Positions 61,801 to 64,000 of a stretch of DNA of 64,000 nt are shown here, piece after piece (the first letter of the stretch is position 1; every line of letters starts with the position of its first letter). The position numbers and the translations under genes are program-made. Under the pieces are notes generated by a model. That model was not told the DNA's origin and ran no database searches. It saw only the letters and a program-made list of their open reading frames with translations. The stretch comes from Ochotona curzoniae (Eukaryota > Chordata > Mammalia > Lagomorpha > Ochotonidae), in NCBI RefSeq assembly GCF_017591425.1, contig NW_024466459.1:5332001-5396000 (forward strand), read 5' to 3'.

Positions 61801-61964
61801 AGGCTGAATTTAAAGGGTCATGTGATGTCTGACTGTCTATCACAGTATCATAGAATGCTTATTTTAGTACTTTTAGTAACCAGTAAAAAGGAGCAAAACA
61901 AAAACAAACAAAAAAGCAGATATAAGTAAATGTGCATTAATTAATTGGCAGGTAGTAACGAGCT

Positions 61965-62333
61965 AAAGAATAGCCATTGTATGGGTCTAGTACAGTGTCC
62001 TACGGCCAAAGTCCTCAATTTGAACGCGCTGGGATCTCATACGGGCACCGGTTTTAATCCCAGCGACCCACTTCCCATCCAGCTCCCTGCTTGTGACCTG
62101 GGAAAGCAGTTGAGGACGGCCCAAAGCCTTGGAATTCTGCACCCGCATGGGAGACCCAGAAGAGCTCCTGGCTCCTGCTTTTGGATCGGCACAACTTCAG
62201 CAGTTGTGGTCAAATGGGGAGTGAATGATTAGATGGAAGATCTTCCTCTCTGTCTCTCCTCCTCTCTGTATATCCGGCTTTCCAATAAAAATAAATAAAT
62301 CTTTTTTTTTTTTTTAAAGAATGCCCATTATAT
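61965..62333 (+). repeat. well-preserved CSINE with 18-bp target-site duplications
   Basis: The element 61983-62315 has the head 'gggtctagtacagtgtccta', a degenerate B box 'ggttttaatcc' at 62050-62060, 'gtgacctgggaaagcagttg', 'ggcccaaagccttggaattc', 'tctctcctcctctctgtata' and the tail 'ccaataaaaataaataaatc'. It ends in a T-run. It is flanked by 'aaagaatagccattgtat' (61965-61982) and 'aaagaatgcccattatat' (62316-62333), 15 of 18 identical, as expected from L1-driven insertion. The 95-codon frame at 61945-62232 is a by-product. Confidence 0.93.
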
Positions 62334-64000
62334 AGATTATCATATGGGCACTTAAAAGAACTGCATTTTTCCAAAACAAGTTGTGACAAGTAAACCCAAA
62401 CTGTACAACAGTGTTATCATATCACATAGAGACACTCAAAATAAAAGGCACGTATGAAAACATTTGGGACGCAGTTTGAGGAGATCCATACCAGACGCAA
62501 GCTAGCAATGCCTTCTGTGGAGGGTAGTGAAACTTAACTCTATTTTAATCTTGTTTGGTGTTACGTTTTCTTTGTTTTTGTATTTGAACAATTAGAATGC
62601 AGATGCATCTCTTGCCCAGTGAAAAATAAGAATTAGAATGACTGAGGTCAACAACAGAAAACGGATTTGAGTATTTTGGGTCAGTGGCGTTGGAAGCTAT
62701 CGAATTTTTTTAAAACACTGGATGCTATTTCTGTCTAGGATGGAGGGAAGCATCTGAGAGAACATCAGTTTATTGAGCGGCGAGTCTGGAGGGCTAATGA
62801 GCTGAACTGGCTGGAATCAATGGCATCCCTTCTTAAATATGTGCCTGCAAACACGTCAATTATGCATTTCAGATCAATAGGACTAGGATTTAATCATGGG
62901 TGCATCATGTGTTTTTAGAACTCAAACAGTTTCATATGATGAAATAAAGGAATCCAGAGTTAAAGAAATCCGAGGAACTCATCTGCAGGATTTTGTTTAC
63001 ATTGAAGTAGGAAACCTCAGTCCTTTGGGTGGCTCGTGGGTCTTATTATATTCAAATTTCATTCCTTGCCCTTGTCTCTGGGACCTTAATTTTCAATGGG
63101 AAGTATTTCCAAATTTACATCAAAGATATCACTGTTTTTGAGTTTGGGAAAATGTGACTTTATGAATGTGCTTTTTTTTTTTTTTTTTTGCTTCAATTGT
63201 GCTTTTGGAAGGAGATGTGTGAACATGCTCTGCTCTCAGTCACAAGTGCTTGCAAGCCAGTGGAGTGCTGGTGAAGAAATACTGAGTTTGCCCCACATGC
63301 AGCTGCATTGTTCTCGCAGAGCTAGATTGTAATCTACGGTGTGGACAGGAACTCTGGGCTTTGTTGTATTGAAAATTCTCACAAACTCTGACAAGGAAAT
63401 GCGAGCCACAGCAACAGGCAAGCATCCTTTATTAAAAACAAAACAAACACACAGCACCTCTCCCCGGCCCCAGTTTCCTAGCACCTTGCTGAGGTTTGAG
63501 GAAGCAGTGTATTGCTCCAGAGACAAAGCCCATGTCTGAAATCCACGGGGCCAGTGTTCACACCGCTCCGCAAGTGAGGAACAGCAACAGAATGACCAAG
63601 GGCGCACACAGTGCCCTGCTTTACCCGGGATGAGAGAGAACGTTTGGTTGCTTGTGGTTCTTTCCTCTTAGATTCGTTATTTACTACAGGTGTATCTTAA
63701 GCATTGCTTCTTAAAAATATGAGTTTGAGTTGTTTTATCTTAAACTGAGATTCCTAATTCCTTTAAAGAAGTTTGAGAGTTGAAATATAACTAGGAGCTG
63801 GCAAATACACAGAGACATGGCATATTTGTTGTCTCGTTTTAGAGCAGTGACCATGAAAGCATTGCCAATGAAGCAGTCAGTATGTACAATGTTTGGATGA
63901 CAGAGACCCGCTGGATAGATGGAAGGGTGTGTGATGATGATTGCCATGGGTCCACGTGATTCTGTACCTCGTCACATCACAGTGACCTCACTCATGCAGC
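62334..64000. other. unique DNA to the window end
   Basis: No repeat family is recognised apart from a T-run at 63172-63189. The block 62640-62930 is treated as a candidate conserved non-coding element. Frames at 62896-63607 overlap on both strands and have no recognised motif. Confidence 0.45.

Noticed and set aside
1..64000. CRISPR array, bacterial operon, plasmid origin or phage-type system
   Set aside because: Nothing in the window has prokaryotic gene density. The regular repeats present are mammalian SINEs, microsatellites and one minisatellite, not spacer arrays.
1..64000. Endogenous retrovirus with LTRs and gag/pol/env
   Set aside because: No paired LTRs, primer-binding site or pol-like frame was recognised. 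The retroelements seen are SINEs and LINEs.
1..64000. Functional tRNA, snRNA, 7SK, Y RNA or rRNA gene
   Set aside because: The only tRNA-like sequences are the promoter halves of CSINE and MIR elements. None has an intact cloverleaf that I can support.

Overview
The window looks like mammalian nuclear DNA, AT-rich and gene-poor. I found no protein-coding gene, no convincing exon and no structural RNA gene. Every open frame is short. Many start at GTG or TTG, and none shows a protein family I recognise. The best evidence for the source is a dense population of tRNA-derived SINEs of the lagomorph C-repeat (CSINE) type. Several of the youngest copies read 'tagccactaggctac' at the head on one strand and end 'ccaataaaaataaataaat' at the tail. 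That head and tail recall pika (Ochotona) copies more than rabbit ones, so pika is my best guess, from memory of the family and not from a search.

Layout. 1-8.3 kb: unique AT-rich DNA with four minus-strand CSINEs (0.97, 3.1, 4.9 and 7.3 kb) and a MIR at 5.8 kb. 8.3-13.7 kb: one weak MIR, then repeat-poor DNA with an 80-bp tandem duplication at 10.57 kb and a CpG-retaining unique block at 12.84-13.16 kb. 13.8-23.5 kb: three CSINEs separated by unique DNA, with two large CA microsatellites at 19.1 and 19.5 kb. 23.6-25.7 kb: a nest of decayed L1/HAL1-like pieces broken by a CSINE. 27.7-28.9 kb: an ancient L2-like LINE on the minus strand. 29-38 kb: mostly unique DNA with scattered MIRs, an L1 ORF1-like remnant near 36 kb and older unnamed repeats. 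38.9-49.4 kb: the most repeat-rich part, with CSINEs of at least two ages, a probable lagomorph L1 3' UTR (40.3-40.9 kb) and a decayed L1 ORF2 plus 3' end (47.4-49.1 kb). 49.4-54.7 kb: a 60-base polypyrimidine tract, a repeat-free block that could be conserved non-coding DNA, a degenerate minisatellite of about 60-bp units at 51.96-52.71 kb, and an ancient eutherian repeat at 54.06-54.70 kb. 54.7-59.8 kb: mainly unique. 59.8-62.3 kb: a MIR and four CSINEs, the last with recognisable target-site duplications. 62.3-64 kb: unique DNA, including a second candidate conserved non-coding block.

No genes work together here. The window reads as an intergenic or deep-intronic stretch shaped by retrotransposition and small tandem duplications. 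I found no evidence for a new biological system. The items most worth checking are the 60-bp array, the CpG-retaining block near 13 kb, and the repeat-free blocks that may be regulatory.
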